64,000 bases of DNA from Apricaphanius iberus (taxonomy: Eukaryota > Chordata > Actinopteri > Cyprinodontiformes > Aphaniidae): contig JAPXFQ010000256.1 of the NCBI GenBank assembly GCA_028564705.1, positions 930,001 to 994,000 of the forward strand. Reading direction: 5' to 3'. Positions 1 through 14,067 of this stretch are shown one piece after another (the first letter of the stretch is position 1; the number at the start of each line of letters is the position of its first letter). Below the pieces are notes generated by a model, which saw only the letters and a program-made list of their open reading frames with translations, had not been told where the DNA came from and ran no database searches. The translations under genes were made by a program, and so were the position numbers.

Positions 1-2436
1 CTGTTACTCTCAACACTGAGCAACAGTAAACAAAGCATCATTGGGCATAGAGGAGCCAGGTAAGGAAACGCATCATAGGACAAATTTGATTTAATCTCAC
101 TTTAGTGCTTTTTGGCAAACCTAATCTGATCTGATTTCATTGGCAAACTGAAGCCAGGCCTGTACCATCTTTTTAAACAGAAGTCTTAATTGTGGTCAAT
201 TATGGATTTGGTGTTACCAAAGGTTGTCTTCAGACCAGTTGTCTTCAGACCGATAAGAAGCTCCTCCTGTGTAGTTGTGACCTAATCCCTTTTCTGTCTG
301 ACAATCATAAGGGCTGTTCCAGGATATTCATGGGAGGGAGGAAGAGGACAGGGAAAATACATTGGCTCGTTCCTCTCAGCAGTTGTGTCTCCAGCATTTC
401 ACTACCATTTTGTCAGTAAGTAGCATAAGTGAGCAGCCCCAAAAGGTGTCCACAGCCGCAGAGAAAAACAAGATAATTGATGACACAAGCATGGTTGCAG
501 TGATTTCTGTTTGCTATATTGTTATATAATTATTTGCCAGCAACTCTTCCACTTTTGCAATAACCCAAAGCGATCCTTTCAGGTCTGCCCTGGAATATGT
601 GATAAGTCAATTATAAGAGACATAGCAAAAGGGAAGGGAGGAATCTGAGCCACCCAAAGATAACCTATGTTTGCAGGTGAGGTAATTCAAACTACATGCA
701 CAAAGGCTGCAGCTTGATTTGAACTAAGTATCATCTTCCTCCTACTAGGCAACAGGGCTAATATTTGTGCCACTTTGCAGGCAGTGAAAAAAAAACCATA
801 TATGCACATCAAAATGCAAGAAATAACCTTCAAAAGTACAGAAAGCCTAGTTGCTTGAATGTAAAAAAGACTAGTATTGACTGAAGAGCTTTATTCACAT
901 AGAAAAATTGAGCTTCTCACTGTCAGGTCAGATAGCTAACTACAACACGCTTGTGCAAACTGTTAGTCTTTGAAATTGATCCCTCATATGTTGATGACTC
1001 TACAACCAAACAGATAGGGTGTTTTATAAACCCAGTAGTAGGCAGTGTTAAAAAAAACCCCACACAAAACAATTGCACGTTAACTTTTCCAGCTTTCACA
1101 CTCTAAATGTTTCCTTCATAAAGGGCATGCAGCACACTGGAAATGTGGGTTAGCACTAAACATATGTAAAATAATGAGAAGTGAAGGGACTTAAATCTAT
1201 AGGATAGTTCTAGAGTAAAATAAGATGGCATGCAGTCTAATAATGCAATAATTTACATTTCTATCATGAACCACTAAACTGCACCTAATTTGGTCTGCAA
1301 TCTGTTGAGCCCATTTTCACCCATTTACTCAGTGAGGGTAATAATATGTTTGTTTTGCTCATGAGTTTGGTTTGGATATGAAAAGGAAAGATTGACAGTG
1401 CACCTGTGGGCTGTTTGTAAAGGAGCGACCCTGAAAAAGAATGGAAGAGAAGAAGAGGGGGAGCAACTGGCCGAGAGGCTCCTCAGCTCTGCAAACCACT
1501 TCAGTTCTCACTTGAGTGCCTCTCTTTGGGCCTTCACCCACACAGACCCCACCTCACCGCTTTAGATTCAAATTCCTCCACTAGGCAAGACCCCGTCATT
1601 CCCCTCCATCCCCCAGAGCTCGGCACACACCAAGGGGCATTCAAAACGCATTAACACCAAATCAATGGGAAACAGTAAAAAAAGCACAAAAAAGGGGGAG
1701 AAAAGAAAAAATCTCCTTAGCAACATAATCTAGATGGCCTGACGAGAGGAGAAGTGAAAAGAAAAGCGAAAGAGGGGTGGTGTTGGCTTTTAGGAGGGGA
1801 AGACGAACTAAACACAAAAGCTGGACACACAGACAGAAACAAAATTGAAAATTAACACAGAAGAAACTGTTCCTTTTTTCATGGGAACACAATCGGCTAC
1901 ATTAAACCCGGAGCCGGGCCCCTCCTCCTCGCCTGGGCCGTGCTAGGAGGTGACTGAAGGCTCCAATGGAACTCTATTTTGTTTCAGACAAGTTCAGCTG
2001 AAGAAAACGGAACGTGATCTGTTGCATGTAGTTTTTTAAACACATTGGCTGTATAACATTTTTTGAGTGCACTTTTTCCAATAAATAAACATTTAAATAT
2101 ATTACTATAATTAAAAATAAACATATTTGTCAGTCATGATTTTGTAAATTACTATGTAGCAATCTGTACAATTTCAGGAAGCCTTCTACTATACATGAGG
2201 TTGTTCCTCTGCCTTTGAATTTACAACCCTTACATTTTTCTAATTTTTTCACCTTAAAACTGCCAGTTATACTGTATACAAGCACACAGTAGTTCACCAT
2301 TGTGAAGTTGGAGAAAAGGCATACTATTCCAAATCTTCTATGAAATATATATCTCATAATTTAGGAAAACCCTTTATCCATTGTCTGTATACACTTGTCC
2401 TCTAGCTGATGCATATCTTCAGCAGTCTCTGCAATA
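1..2436. other. Intergenic DNA, no gene seen
   Basis: No reading frame here has family features, intron structure or an RNA gene. The stretch is AT-rich with short homopolymers. The 1430-1960 part is more GC-balanced and non-repetitive and could hold regulatory DNA, but nothing specific can be named. Confidence 0.5.
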
Positions 2437-2437
2437 T

Positions 2438-2715
2438 TCAGGGGATATCCTGGTTAGGTTGGCAGTCCATCACAAAGCAACCCTTAGACACATATGACAG
2501 ACAATCATGCACACACATATTCATGCATAAATTCAATTTTGAGAGAACAATTAACCAAATAAAATAAATCATGGTTTTGGACAGTGGAAAAAGGCAGGAA
2601 TACCTGAAATAACCATAATATGCACTGGGAGAACATATAAACTCCACACAGAAAGACCATAGGCCAGGATTTGAACCCAAGACCTCTTTGCTGAAAAAAA
2701 TAAAAAAAGAATCAC
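2438..2715 (-). mobile_element. Old tRNA-derived SINE, minus strand
   Basis: Read on the minus strand, this has the order of the common fish SINE seen better preserved at 40093-40452: a head ending in a B-box-like stretch (near 2670-2690), a middle matching the 'gggagaacatataaactcc' type block, and a tail resembling 'gatggactgcc...cctgg'. It is heavily mutated and I see no clear target-site duplication. It is a fossil with no expected function. Confidence 0.55.
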
Positions 2716-2964
2716 TCACAAGTACCAAAATGGATACACACACATGCTCTTAGGGTTCATACATGTATATATACTTGTTTATGTGTGAAATTGTACAAGT
2801 ATGAATGAGAGGCTCGTAACCGGTGTGTGTGAGAGTTAATTTTGTCCCAGAGGAGGTGGGGGTAAATCTTTTAGATTGTAACGTGTGCATTCTACCATCA
2901 GTTTTATGATAAAACAGTACATTCTGAGCAGATTAATATTGCTAAGACATTATCATTGCTAATA

Positions 2965-3018
2965 CAATTGGTAAATACAGTTTGTTTGCTAAGACAAACA
3001 AACTGTATTTACCAATTG
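2965..3018. repeat. Perfect 24-bp inverted repeat with 6-nt loop
   Basis: The arm 2965-2988 (starting CAATTGGTAAATACAG) is the exact reverse complement of 2995-3018, separated by CTAAGA. All 24 positions pair. No transposon ends or target duplication can be seen. Perfect identity of the arms suggests a recent origin, for example by replication template switching, or a maintained stem. Confidence 0.9.
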
Positions 3019-5767
3019 GGGGGAAAAAACACACACACAGAGTGTTTAGATGTCGATGTGAAGGCAGAGATTGTATGTGAAATTTAAATGCATCTCACAA
3101 ATGAGCAAATTTAAAATGGATGAGGTTGTTTTGACAGAGAAAGACATTCAGGGGCTTTTTTAATGACAACCCTTCTGATTACTGATTAGCAGAACTGAAG
3201 CAATGACTTCAATGTCAAGGTCTAATTGTACCACTGCTAGAGGCTATTGATAAAAGTGTGGAGACGTATTGCTATAAAGAGTGGAGGATGGCAAGTGGTA
3301 TGAACTGAAAAATAAAGGAGTCATTAGCCAAACAACACCTGTTAGACCTGTTACCATATCAAGCCCTCACAGCAGCTGACCACAAAGTTACTAATTCACT
3401 GTAAGTAAATCTAAGTAGCAAAATGTTCATTTTACATTGAGAACATATGTAACTTGTGTTTTGTGTACCCTGTTGTGAAGAGTTATTGTGATATACACAT
3501 TTATTATGGCATTTTCTTTTCTCATTAATGTATGATTTATTTCTAATAATGTTCTCTGACATCCAATCTGGGTATCTACAGTTCAGTCCAGCAGTGCTTA
3601 ATTGTTTCCCGTTTGAACATCTAAAGGAGACAAAACTATAACTTTGTGACAATCGGAAAGACTCAGACCACCAGGCACCCACGCAAAACACGTTTGTTTG
3701 TGTAGGGCTCCCTCCTAGAATGCATTGCAATATTATGCCGCAATCCATTTTTAGCAAATGTGAAAAGCAATATTGGAAATGTTACATTTAGGCTTACATA
3801 TTGTGATTATTTATGATAAATGCCTAACACTTCAAACAACTTCTGAAATCATAAACACGGTCTCTGGAGAAAATGATAGAAACTAAATAGTGAAACAGAG
3901 ACAAATATCTTACATAGAAAAAAGAGGAACAGATGTTAAAGTACTTAATTAGGATATGTCTTCTTTTTAATGTCAATAATCTTTGCCAAATTTTAAGCCA
4001 CATTCATTTTCCACCCACTTTGCAACTACAATATACCCAACTTTTTGTTGGTTTATAAAATCTATTTCTCATAAAATACGCATAGCATAAGTTTGTGGTT
4101 GTGATTTGTCAAAATATAGAAATATACAATGGTTATGGATATTTTTCTATTTTTAAAACTGTAACTCTATCATGTTAGAGGGTGAATGTTTACAGACCAC
4201 AAGCCATTGTAAAGTATGTGAGCCGTCTCATCCAGCCTTTATGTAAACACTTACCCTGGCTTAATGAACTCTGCGTCTGAGTTTGTGGAAGGGCAATCGA
4301 GAAGTTCCTAGGAGATAAGGCCAGTCTTTGTTAGGCCTGACGGTTTAAACACTGCGGGATTCAGTCTAAACAAGCTAAGGAATAAAAAGAGTGAAATGTA
4401 GATTTAGGTTCCTCAGGAGAGGCAGATGAACCGTTAATGTTTACCAGAGTGATCATGTTGTGGTAAACTGTGTATTTTGCAGAGGGCAATTAGCATGGGG
4501 CAGGAACTCTGGCCACCAGCAGCCCTGTAAATGACCCCTGACCTCTCCTCCACGACCAGCCCACTGAGAGGAGAGCCTGCTTTAATTAGGAGGTCATTAA
4601 GACCCAACCTCAGCTCACCAAAAAACAAACAAAGCCAGGGCTTGCTTCCACCTGCAAAAAAACAAACAATAGTTGCATAATTAAAGATCTGTACATTGAA
4701 CTTTTGCTTATTTTGTCCAATTTTATGTTAAATGAAAAAAAAGGTTGATGGAAATTGAAGGTTTTCTCGCTTTCTCTCATTTTTATGAGTGATAGAAACA
4801 TCTATTCGCCTGACAGAAAGGTAAAATTTCGGTTAAACACTCACACTGATTGAATAGATGAAAAATAGAACAAAAACAAAACTGTGAACCATGAAAGACG
4901 AGCTTGCACTGCCAGGCAAAGGAAAGACTAAAGAGGTGAAACAACAAAGTTGAATGGACTATAAAGGTGGAGAAAATAGATGACAAGGCAAAGACTGATT
5001 CCAGAGGCCTTTTATTCAAGCCTCTGATTTCACACTTGCACAAAGAGCTTTGGGGACGTTTCATCCTTTTCACATTTCTTCTGCATTTGGTCAGTGTTAC
5101 GCTGCAGCGCAGTCTCTCCAATGCAGGAGAACGAGCGCTGCCCTGAGAGAAGTCAGGTCCATTCACAGCTTTATAAATCACCTCAGCATGTGCAGACCAT
5201 GGCCAATCGGCCAATTACACCCCCCTGACACCCAGGGCCTGATAAAGAAGGTCCGCGACAATGGGATCACAGGCCAGATAAACGACCCTTTAATGAAGTC
5301 GCCCACAAAACAGGCCAAAACCGCGCGCCCCACTTACGTATTCCATCACGCAGTTGCCCTCACATTTCCTCTTGCTCAGTCTCCATGGACGCCACAGCTG
5401 GGGAGAGGTGGCCGCAGAGCAAGAGAGGTAGAGTGAGAGAAAAAGGAGAGAAAAATGACTCTGTGCTTTGACACCGCTAAGCCCCCCCACCTAAGGCCCC
5501 TTTTTAGACTTTTGGCCGAACAAAAGCATCTGTTGCCATACTGTGCCGCTCAAACTCCCCTCCACACCTCCTCCTCACACACTTCTTCTCCAGTCAGCAG
5601 AGGACCCTCACTGAAGTAAAAAAAAGAGGCAGCAATGGGCCGTATGCAGCTGAGGCTGCTCACCTTGTGGCACAAGCTATTGTGTGGCCCATTCCAGGAG
5701 CTTCTCCATCCATCTTTATCCATCTTTGTGTCTCTGGGACAAACGGAGAGAGAGCGAAACTTTGTAT

Positions 5768-5770
<3 letters not shown>
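3019..5770. other. Intergenic DNA with possible regulatory stretch
   Basis: No gene is seen. The parts 4420-4630 and about 5150-5420 are repeat-free and less AT-rich than their surroundings. The second has two CCAAT motifs near 5200-5210 and TAAT-type cores, as in conserved non-coding DNA around developmental genes. This is inference from composition only; a comparison with other fish would be needed to confirm it. Confidence 0.3.

Positions 5771-5830
<60 letters not shown>
5771..5830. repeat. (AG)n microsatellite
   Basis: About 30 uninterrupted AG units. The Arg-Glu and Ser-Leu reading frames across it are translations of the repeat, not genes. Confidence 0.97.
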
Positions 5831-5835
<5 letters not shown>

Positions 5836-6654
5836 AAGGACTGCAGCTGCGGGATGAATAGAAGAGGGAATGAAGAGATGAGGTGGGAGTGAGAGCTAGA
5901 GAAGGAGCAGCTGCAGGGTGGTCCCATAGAGTTGCTTGGCTTCTTGAAATTCAGAACACAAACAGTAATCATGCTATGCACTTTAAAAACGGGTCACTCC
6001 TGGTTTTAAACTGAAAGCATTAAGGAGTGATGGAGTGAAGGAGAGAGATTACCTAAGAATAAGAGTAACATCAATTTGGGTAGATATTTCAGTTTCCTCA
6101 TCTCACCCTACTACCCTCTTAAACAGCATAAAGAATTCACTTTTGAATCTTTCTAATAAACACTTAAACTGTAGACAGCATGAAGTTGTTCCAGTCCTGA
6201 TTAATTTATTGTTGTTTTTTTTATATTTTGTTACTCAGAATCATACATTTTAATGGATTTTGTGTAATATAAAGTAGAACAGAAGTGTAAAATGGTAGGA
6301 AAATATTTCATGATTCATGAAAACTTACAAATGAAAAGCTGAGGAATGTTACATACACTTGTATTTAATCCTCAAAAATCAATAATTGCAGGCTGCAATT
6401 TCTCTGTTTGGGTATGTGCCTATCAGTCTGGCACATTTGCTATCTGGCATTTTTGCACATTTTTATAATTTTCCATCCACCTTACAAATATGCCTCATAA
6501 TCAAATACAATGAAGTTTGTGGTTTTAACTCACAGTTATCCTTAAAATTATTCATACCCTTGACAGCCTTATATTTAAAAATATTATTTAGTTAACCTAG
6601 AAGTTTGTTGTTGTTATGAGAAGAAAATATAATTAAAAAAAAATTCATGTCATT

Positions 6655-7130
6655 AATAGAATTAATAGAAGCTCCACACGGCCTGGTACTCTGCTCAACT
6701 ATAAAGTCCCCTGCTGGATGGGGAACATCGGTCCAGATGATGGTCATAGTGACCATCTTCCATGCTATCTCTTCTCTTTCTTATCAGACCCCCAGATGGT
6801 CGTGGCAGATGACCACTTGTACTGAACCAGGTTCTGCCAGAGGTTTTTTACTGTTAAATCGGAGTTTTTCCTCTCCACTGTCGCTACATGCTTGCTCAGT
6901 ATGAGGGATTGCTGAGGAATTTCTGTGGTTGGAGTCTGCATGATCCGGGTACAACGTCACGTTGATGACTCATCGCAATCTGCTGGGATTCCTTACATAG
7001 AAAACTTTTAACTGATTGGAATGTTTGTATAATTGTACTGAAATTAGTTTTGTTGTAAAGTGCCTTGAGAGGACATCTGTTGTGAATTGGTGCTATATAA
7101 ATAAAAGTGGATTTGAATTGAATGGAATTA
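6655..7130 (+). mobile_element. Rex/CR1-type LINE 3' end
   Basis: The stretch has the usual order of the abundant fish Rex1-like 3' UTR: 'ggttctgccagaggttttt', 'ggagtttttcctctcc', 'gtaaagtgccttgagagg', 'gctatataaataaa', then a tail of GAATT units. The orientation is plus. It is 5'-truncated and contains no coding part. The family name is from memory of the consensus; the class (LINE) is safer. Confidence 0.7.
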
Positions 7131-7599
7131 ATTATTTATACCTATTTCAATAAGCAACTTACAAATCTCTATTGACTTTTTGTATGTTGCCATTTGTAAT
7201 TTGACAATTTATCTTTGATTTTTCAGTCATGAGATCAAAAGCCTTCATTTTCATCACCCCAATCTTTAGTTTCCTCCGTGTATGTGTTTTGTTTACTCTG
7301 GCTGGGGTCCTCAAAAAATATTTCTTTCTGTCAGGAAAAAAAAAGCATGTTGCAAAAATTACACTTGCCTGGGGTATGAATAATTTTGGTCTTAGCTTTA
7401 GCTTGGAAAGGGAAGCAGTTCCTTGCTAAATAGAAAAATGTATGTGTAGTCACCTCTGGATACCATCCAAGCCATAGAAGTTCATTTTTATTCTAATCTG
7501 AACACCTTTAACCATATGTTTTTTTCTACATGGCTTGTGACAATTTGCAGACAATATTTCTTATTACTGTAAAGGTTAGACCTTTATAGACCTACTATC

Positions 7600-8290
7600 C
7601 TGTTGACAAATTTTTCCACCTGAGCTGGGGATCTGTGCAGCTCATCCAGATTTACCATAGACCTCTTGATTGCTTCTTTGATTCCTGTTATCTCTGCCTG
7701 GTCTATTACATTTAGATTAAAAGCTTTGTCCTAAGCCTGATAACTAAAAGATCTGCCTACCGTTCTACTTTTAATAATCCTACAAACTACCTGTAAACCT
7801 GCATTCTGAAAACGAAGTACTCTGTTAGGAACATATGGAACAATCAGATCTCTTATGTACGATGGAGCTTCATTATTAAGGGCTTTATAAGTAAGGAGGA
7901 TGATCTTAAACTCTATTCTGGATTTAAGTGGGAGCCATGGAGAGAAGCAAAAACAGGAGAAAACAAATCTCTCTTTTTAATATTCATTAGAACTCTTGCT
8001 GCAGCATTTTGGATCAACTGAAGGCTTTTAATGCATTTTGTGGTGTACCTGATAATAAGGAATTACAGTAGTACAGCCTTGAAGTAATAAATACATGGAC
8101 TAGTTTATCTGCATCACTCCTGAACAGGATGTTTCTAGTAATTTTAGCAATATTCCAGAGGTGAAAGAAAGAAATCTTAGAAACCTGTTTAATATAGGAT
8201 TTAAATGTCATGTCTTGGTCAAAAATTATATCTAAACAATATACCTTAATATAAACACAGTGGAAACTGTCCTAGAACTATTTCAGAAGT
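7600..8290 (-). mobile_element. Degraded LINE reverse transcriptase, minus strand
   Basis: The minus-strand translation shows the C-terminal part of a Rex/CR1-like reverse transcriptase. At 8014-8211 it reads SRLYYCNSLLSG, then after a frameshift QLIQNAAARVL, then IEFKIILLTYKALNNEAPS and VPNRVLRFQNAG toward 7800. At least one frameshift and several stops break it, so it is a dead 5'-truncated copy. It lies in opposite orientation to the LINE end at 6655-7130 and is a separate insertion. Confidence 0.75.
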
Positions 8291-8299
8291 TGCTACCTG

Positions 8300-11220
8300 T
8301 TGTTATTTTATCTCAGGTCTTGGGGGCACGGCCAATCAGTGCAAAGTAAAATGAATGATCATCCTGGATTAGCTGGTTTGCAATTGCCAGTCAATTGTTT
8401 GTCAAGTAGCATTGGAAGTAGATATTTCAGCTTCTCAAGCTTCATATTTTGTTTCCAATAGTTTAGGTAAACTATGAAAATAAATCAGCCAATAAGCAGA
8501 TTTTCAGCCAATAATTTGGATTTATGTTCCACAGAAAAATCCACCAATAGGTAAATCCTTTATAATCTGGGAGATCGCTGTGCAACATACTTAAGCTTCT
8601 CAAGAACTTGCTTGCTGTCTTTTTTAACTCATGCTGTTTTTTTCTCTAATGTTCTCTAACAAATCTCTGAGGCCTTTGCAGAACGGCTGAATTTATATTA
8701 TGATTAAATATGTTTCTACAGATTTATGAAGCCAGTTGTGTCCCTCGGTTGTTTTTGCAAGTGTCAGGTGTGATGTGTAACAGAAGGATAGCTTCAGGTT
8801 TGAAATAACAACTAATGTTGGGTGGTTTGGCGTTGAAGTTGGAGAATAAGGTTAATATGGTTGGGATGTGATGTGAGAAGAGATAGTGGGTTCATTGGAC
8901 ATAGGATGTTGGAGATGGTGAACCGGAACAAGATGAAAAGACGGATACTCCAGAGAAGATTAAATGACAGGAGGAGAACATGGCTTATGTAATAGTTAAA
9001 GTAGCAAAGATTAGGATGAGATGGAGGCAGGTAGCAACCCATTAGAGGAGGATCCCAAACAATGAATAGACGAGCCAAAAGGCTAAACCCAAGCACACAC
9101 TTCACGTTTCCATTTTTTTCAAGTAAAATTTTTTTAAACATTATCTTTTTTCTTTTACACAACAATTACATGTAACTTTATGTTTATCTATTCATTTAAA
9201 TAAAACAAATTGAGATTTGCTGCTGTAAACTGACAAAATGGGGAACATTTTATTATGTGTCTTTTTTTACTTCAGTGCTTTCTCATCTCTCCTTTTAAAC
9301 AACATTAAGAATCCACTTTTTCACACTTCATCATGAATTTTTTCAAGTTCCTCAGTGTAATTATATCATGTTTACACTAAGAGATTTACATAATCCATAT
9401 ATTTATCATGGCTGCCCCGTTGCATCATTTACAAACATTTACCCAAGTTGAAAGTGAAGCATTTTGTATATTTAGTAGCTACTAAAAAATATTTTCTGGT
9501 TTTGGTTAACTGTTTTGCTTAGGAGATAACACTTAGTTCTGATAATATAAAACATCCAACACATGAACTATTGTAAAATATTTAACATGTTTCTTCTTTT
9601 AAATAAAACATCTAAGTGGGAAAAAAGCATTTAATCACTAAATATGTTCAGATATTTTTAACTTGTAGAAAAAAATTAATCCCTACGTTTTTAGTCCATG
9701 TAAGATCATAAATGTTTGTTTTTTGTGTCATTGAGCTAAAATATCTTTCTTTTTTGCCTAAGTGCAGCAAGATGCAATATCATCCTTCAATTAACTTTCA
9801 CCAAACTTTTTTATTTCTACTCTAATAAAGTGTCTAAGATCCTAGTTTTAATGTTTGTATTTAAATAAAGAATTAAATTTTACTGCACAGAAAGCACAGT
9901 GATGTGAACTCATGAGAGGCAGGTGGGGCATTGCCTCACCTGTCATCATTACAAGGAAAATACAAAAAGAGAAAATCAGTATGTCCACTTGACAGCTAAG
10001 CATAAATCACAGAAGTTATGCTTAGCTGGTCAAATTTATAGGAGAATGGCAAAGGAGTGTACAGACCTACTGGTAGTGCTCCGTCACACATTGACACTAT
10101 TGTCAGACATATTAAACTCCAGATTTGTTTGTTTGTTTGTTTTTATTCTTTTCTAGCATTTCATATTTTAAGGCACCTTGCTTCAAGGTTCCTTTTTTTT
10201 TTAGTTCCAACATTGAATTGCCTTCTTTAAATACGTTACCGTCTGAGTTTCTTTTTACATTCTAGCAATCAATTGACATCCTTTGATTAAATCTCATTCA
10301 TTTACTTTCTTGCAGGACGTTCGACCTCTTTCCTGATTGTTTCAGCTGACAGCTTTTTGTTTGGGCTATCCCTCCTGTCCTTTCAGTCAAGTAAAACAGA
10401 TTAACGTCTTCAAGCCCCTTTTGTCTACTGCATGCTTTGTATCATATTTGAAACTGGGGACTTTGGGTTAGAAATTTCAATTGCAAGGCGACCCCTTATT
10501 TATTTCTCGTGTGAATCGGGTCAGATATATTTTTATTTAATTTTAGTTTACAAGATTAGTTGTAAATTACTATGAGTAAATGAAGCCATTTTACTCATAT
10601 ATTTCCACCTTGTTTTATTAAACTAATACAACTGTAGCAACAATTTGCACACAATTTATTTGAATAGGTTTCTGATGAAACCAAAATCAGAAATGTTAAT
10701 TTTAACGATTTGTTGAAGATATATTTCTAATATTTTTGAAAGACACTAATTTTAACAATATTTGTTCATTTCTAGTGTTTAAGATAATTTTGATCAAATT
10801 AATTAATTTACTCAAATAAATTATTTATTAACAAGTTTATGCAATAAAAATACAGTTTATACAAAAACTCTATTAATATTCTGTGCTGAACACAACACAT
10901 GACTGATTATAACTACATTTATTCACTTAAATTCTAAGTATTTTATGTCAGTATTTAAACATTATTGGGCATTACATTAAAAAACTAGCATTAATCAAAT
11001 GTATTTTGATGGCTAAAATTGAATACATTCTAAAATTATTTTCTGTTTAACAATCTGTTTGAGCCAGTAAAATTCACTTTTTAGCGACTAGGCTTTTATA
11101 AAAATAAGAAAACACATTTGAAGAAATTAACAATAACATCTAACATTATAAAATAATTGAGAGCTCTATATTTAGCTAATAATTTTTTTTAAAATCTGAT
11201 TTATCTTTCTGGAAAAAAAT
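8300..11220. other. AT-rich intergenic DNA, nothing recognised
   Basis: No gene, RNA gene or clear transposon is seen. Short minus-strand frames around 8812-9165 have no family features. Confidence 0.5.
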
Positions 11221-11223
11221 CTA

Positions 11224-11224
11224 C

Positions 11225-11301
<77 letters not shown>

Positions 11302-11307
11302 TATATT
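11224..11307. repeat. (AT)n microsatellite
   Basis: A long AT dinucleotide run with a few TAC interruptions. Confidence 0.95.
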
Positions 11308-11309
11308 AT

Positions 11310-13640
11310 TAAGACTTTTGGATATAAATGTTTTGATTCAAACTACAAGTTAAAACACTGCTATCATAGAATTAGAAAAATGAGCTGAGTTTGTTTTTTT
11401 ATTGGGTAGCATTGAATAGATCACTGCACTTTTGACTTAACTTAATTTTTTTTAAATCAGCAGGTGCAGGAAGAGTGTCAGCACTCTTTTGGTCAGCCTT
11501 TGCATTTGCCCCTCTGAAGTAGATCCTCATTTTGGACCACCAGCCTCCATCACACTTACACTGTGTATTAACTTCAAATTCCAAGCAAGCATTTTCTAGT
11601 GATGCACCTTATTTGAAAGTATTTTTTTAAAATACAAAGGTTATTAAATCTTCAAATGTTGTGATGTAGGTCACAGAAGTCTAAAGATATATTTTCCGTC
11701 ACTGAAGTGATAACTTTTCTTCATCCACATTAACATCTCTCATGCACAGTAAAAACAAATTTACTCTCTTGGTTATTGTCCCACTACAGAATGACACTTT
11801 TAAGAGCATGTTTAGCATTCAGGATCAGTCATTCATTCTTCCTGTCTGAGCTGAGAAATCTTTGTTTGGTCGATCCTCTTCAAACCTTGGAGTGTCAGGA
11901 GGGGCGGGGGGATCGATTTGATTCTAATCAGACCATGAAAAGAACATGATCTAACTACTTTCAGAGCGGAGTATATTTAAACCCACTCCTCTTTACGCTT
12001 TCCCTCTTTCCATCTCCACCACCCTCCTTCTTTACTGTGGGAACAATGATGCTGGTCAATTTAAAAAGCTTTGAATGTCTCGTCAATGACTTTGTGAATA
12101 CAGGGGATAGAGCTTTGGAAAAGGAGAAGAGGCAGAGATGGAGTGAGGAAAGTGGGGAAAAAAGGGAGAAATTGAGGGAAAAAAGGCCAAAGAGCAGACA
12201 TAAAAATTCCAAGAGTTGTTTAAGCGTGGGTGGGTTCATTTGCATGACAGTGACGTGTGAATGAGACTGACCTCTTGGACCGCCCCGGTGCTAGGCCGAG
12301 CTGCAGTCCGACGTGCAGGCTTTGACCCAGCTCATTGACTCTGAATAGATACTTTGTCAAAAGGAGGGACCTTGCAGCTCTCAGCCGGACGGGCATCTGC
12401 AGACCTCCTGTTTGACACCAAGCTGTGTCTGTTTCAATCACCGCAGCCAACGTGGAGACCTGTGCACACACACATCACTGACACTTAGGCTTTTAATCAG
12501 ATCATGCAAAGGCATAAATATGAAGAATAATATATATGAAGAAAATAAAGAATAATTTGAAGAATGTGAAAACCAACACATTAATGTATTTTGATTTGGC
12601 TTTTATTACACACATGCATGCAAACACAGCCACGACAGGTGCAGCAAAGCTCTTGCACGTGCAGACCCATCAACACGCTTCACTTGATAGCTCCATGATT
12701 TACTGCAGCAGGCAGGTGAGAGGACATAGAGTGGACCAGAGGGGGTGCCTGAGCGATGTATTCTGCATACAAATCCTGGTTGGTTGCCCCCAAACTCCCC
12801 CTCGACCCCTTTCTAGATTGTGACTGTGCAAACACAAAAAGCTCAGACAGCTCACAAACAGTCTCTCCTTTTATCAGACTGGCACAGAGTTGGGACAGTG
12901 GAGAAGTTTTTAGCCCTGACCTCAGCTGTCTCTGTGTTCTCAAAAGGAAGCCCACTCCACTTGGAAACACAAACAGATCGAAGCGAGCAGTTGTTAAATT
13001 TAAATGAACTCACTTTGGTACAGGCAAGGATATGAAGGATATTTAAAACTGCAAAGCGATGTCCTGATATGTGTAGTTTTGTAACTTTTATTTAGTTCAA
13101 TTGCTCCAAAATTAATGATAATTTAGATTAATTTAAAGGTGGAGCAACAAAAGCTTGAGGATTGTTCTGGACAATTATGTAAATCAAATTCTCAAAAAGA
13201 GAAACATTTGTTTCCTGAAGCTTCTGGTTGAAGTAGATATTAAGCCTAATATCAAAATTTATTATTTTCTATTTCTTTTTATCATAATTTTTTTGATGTT
13301 TATGTTTTTATAGTTTCTTTGCTGATATTTTTCCTCTTTTCTGTTCACTATTGGTGTAATTGTAGTGGTTGTTTGAATCTAGTTCAGTTTACACCCACTC
13401 ATCCCACACTTGCAAACTAACTTTATCAACTTGGACTTAAATAAAACTAACACATTATACAAAACTTGTTAAGTACCAATTTGTTTTTAACATAATGCAT
13501 AATTCTTATTTCACTGCTATATATTTGATCTTACTCCATAATAGAATGCCTTAGTGTTAAATCAAGGTGATATATCTTAAAACATTAGGTCAGGGACAGT
13601 GTAGATTTGACAAAAGAAAAAAATAGTTTCCTAATTTTTT
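11310..13640. other. Intergenic DNA, no gene seen
   Basis: Nothing coding is recognised. The 11870-12480 and 12640-13000 stretches are non-repetitive with mixed composition and several short open frames on both strands. The frames overlap one another and show no codon or domain signal. Regulatory DNA is possible but unsupported. Confidence 0.4.
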
Positions 13641-13644
13641 ACTT

Positions 13645-13965
13645 TTGCACACTGGTGCAGTCGGTAGCACTATTGCCTTGTAGAAAAAGTTCCTGGGTTT
13701 AAATCCCAGTTTAGGGTCGTTCCTGTTCTCCCTGTGGGTGTGGGTTCCCTCCAGGTACTCTGGCTTCCACCCACAGACCAAAACAGTATGACTGTTAGAT
13801 TAGCTGGTCTCTCCAAATTGTCCTCACGTGTGTGTGCATGGTTGTGTATTTTGTGTGTCTCTGTGTCCCCTGCGACAAACCGGTGACCTGTTCAGGGTGT
13901 ACTTGCACAAGGAGCACTGGACATAAGCACCGGTTACCCTGCAAGGATAAGCAATGTAGATGATT
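13645..13965 (+). mobile_element. tRNA-derived fish SINE, diverged
   Basis: The head is tRNA-like ('tggtgcagtcggtagcac' A-box region and 'gggtttaaatccc' B-box region). The middle ('gtgtgggttccctccaggta') and the tail ('cggtgacctgttcagggtgtac') match the better-kept copy at 40093-40452. It is an old copy. Confidence 0.75.
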
Positions 13966-14042
13966 GTTGGATTTTTCCCTTTTTTTGCTACATGTTTGTT
14001 TGTGTGTTATATGTTAAATGTCAGACTCCTATGTTAGTAGCT

Positions 14043-14067
14043 AAAAAAAAAAAAAAAAAAAAAAAAA
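14043..14067. repeat. Poly(A) tract
   Basis: Twenty-five uninterrupted A residues, possibly the tail of an old retroposon. No recognisable element lies directly upstream. The following 1 kb (14068-15140) holds nothing I can name. Confidence 0.8.

Noticed and set aside
5667..5861. Arg-Glu repeat protein
   Set aside because: It is a translation of the (AG)n microsatellite.
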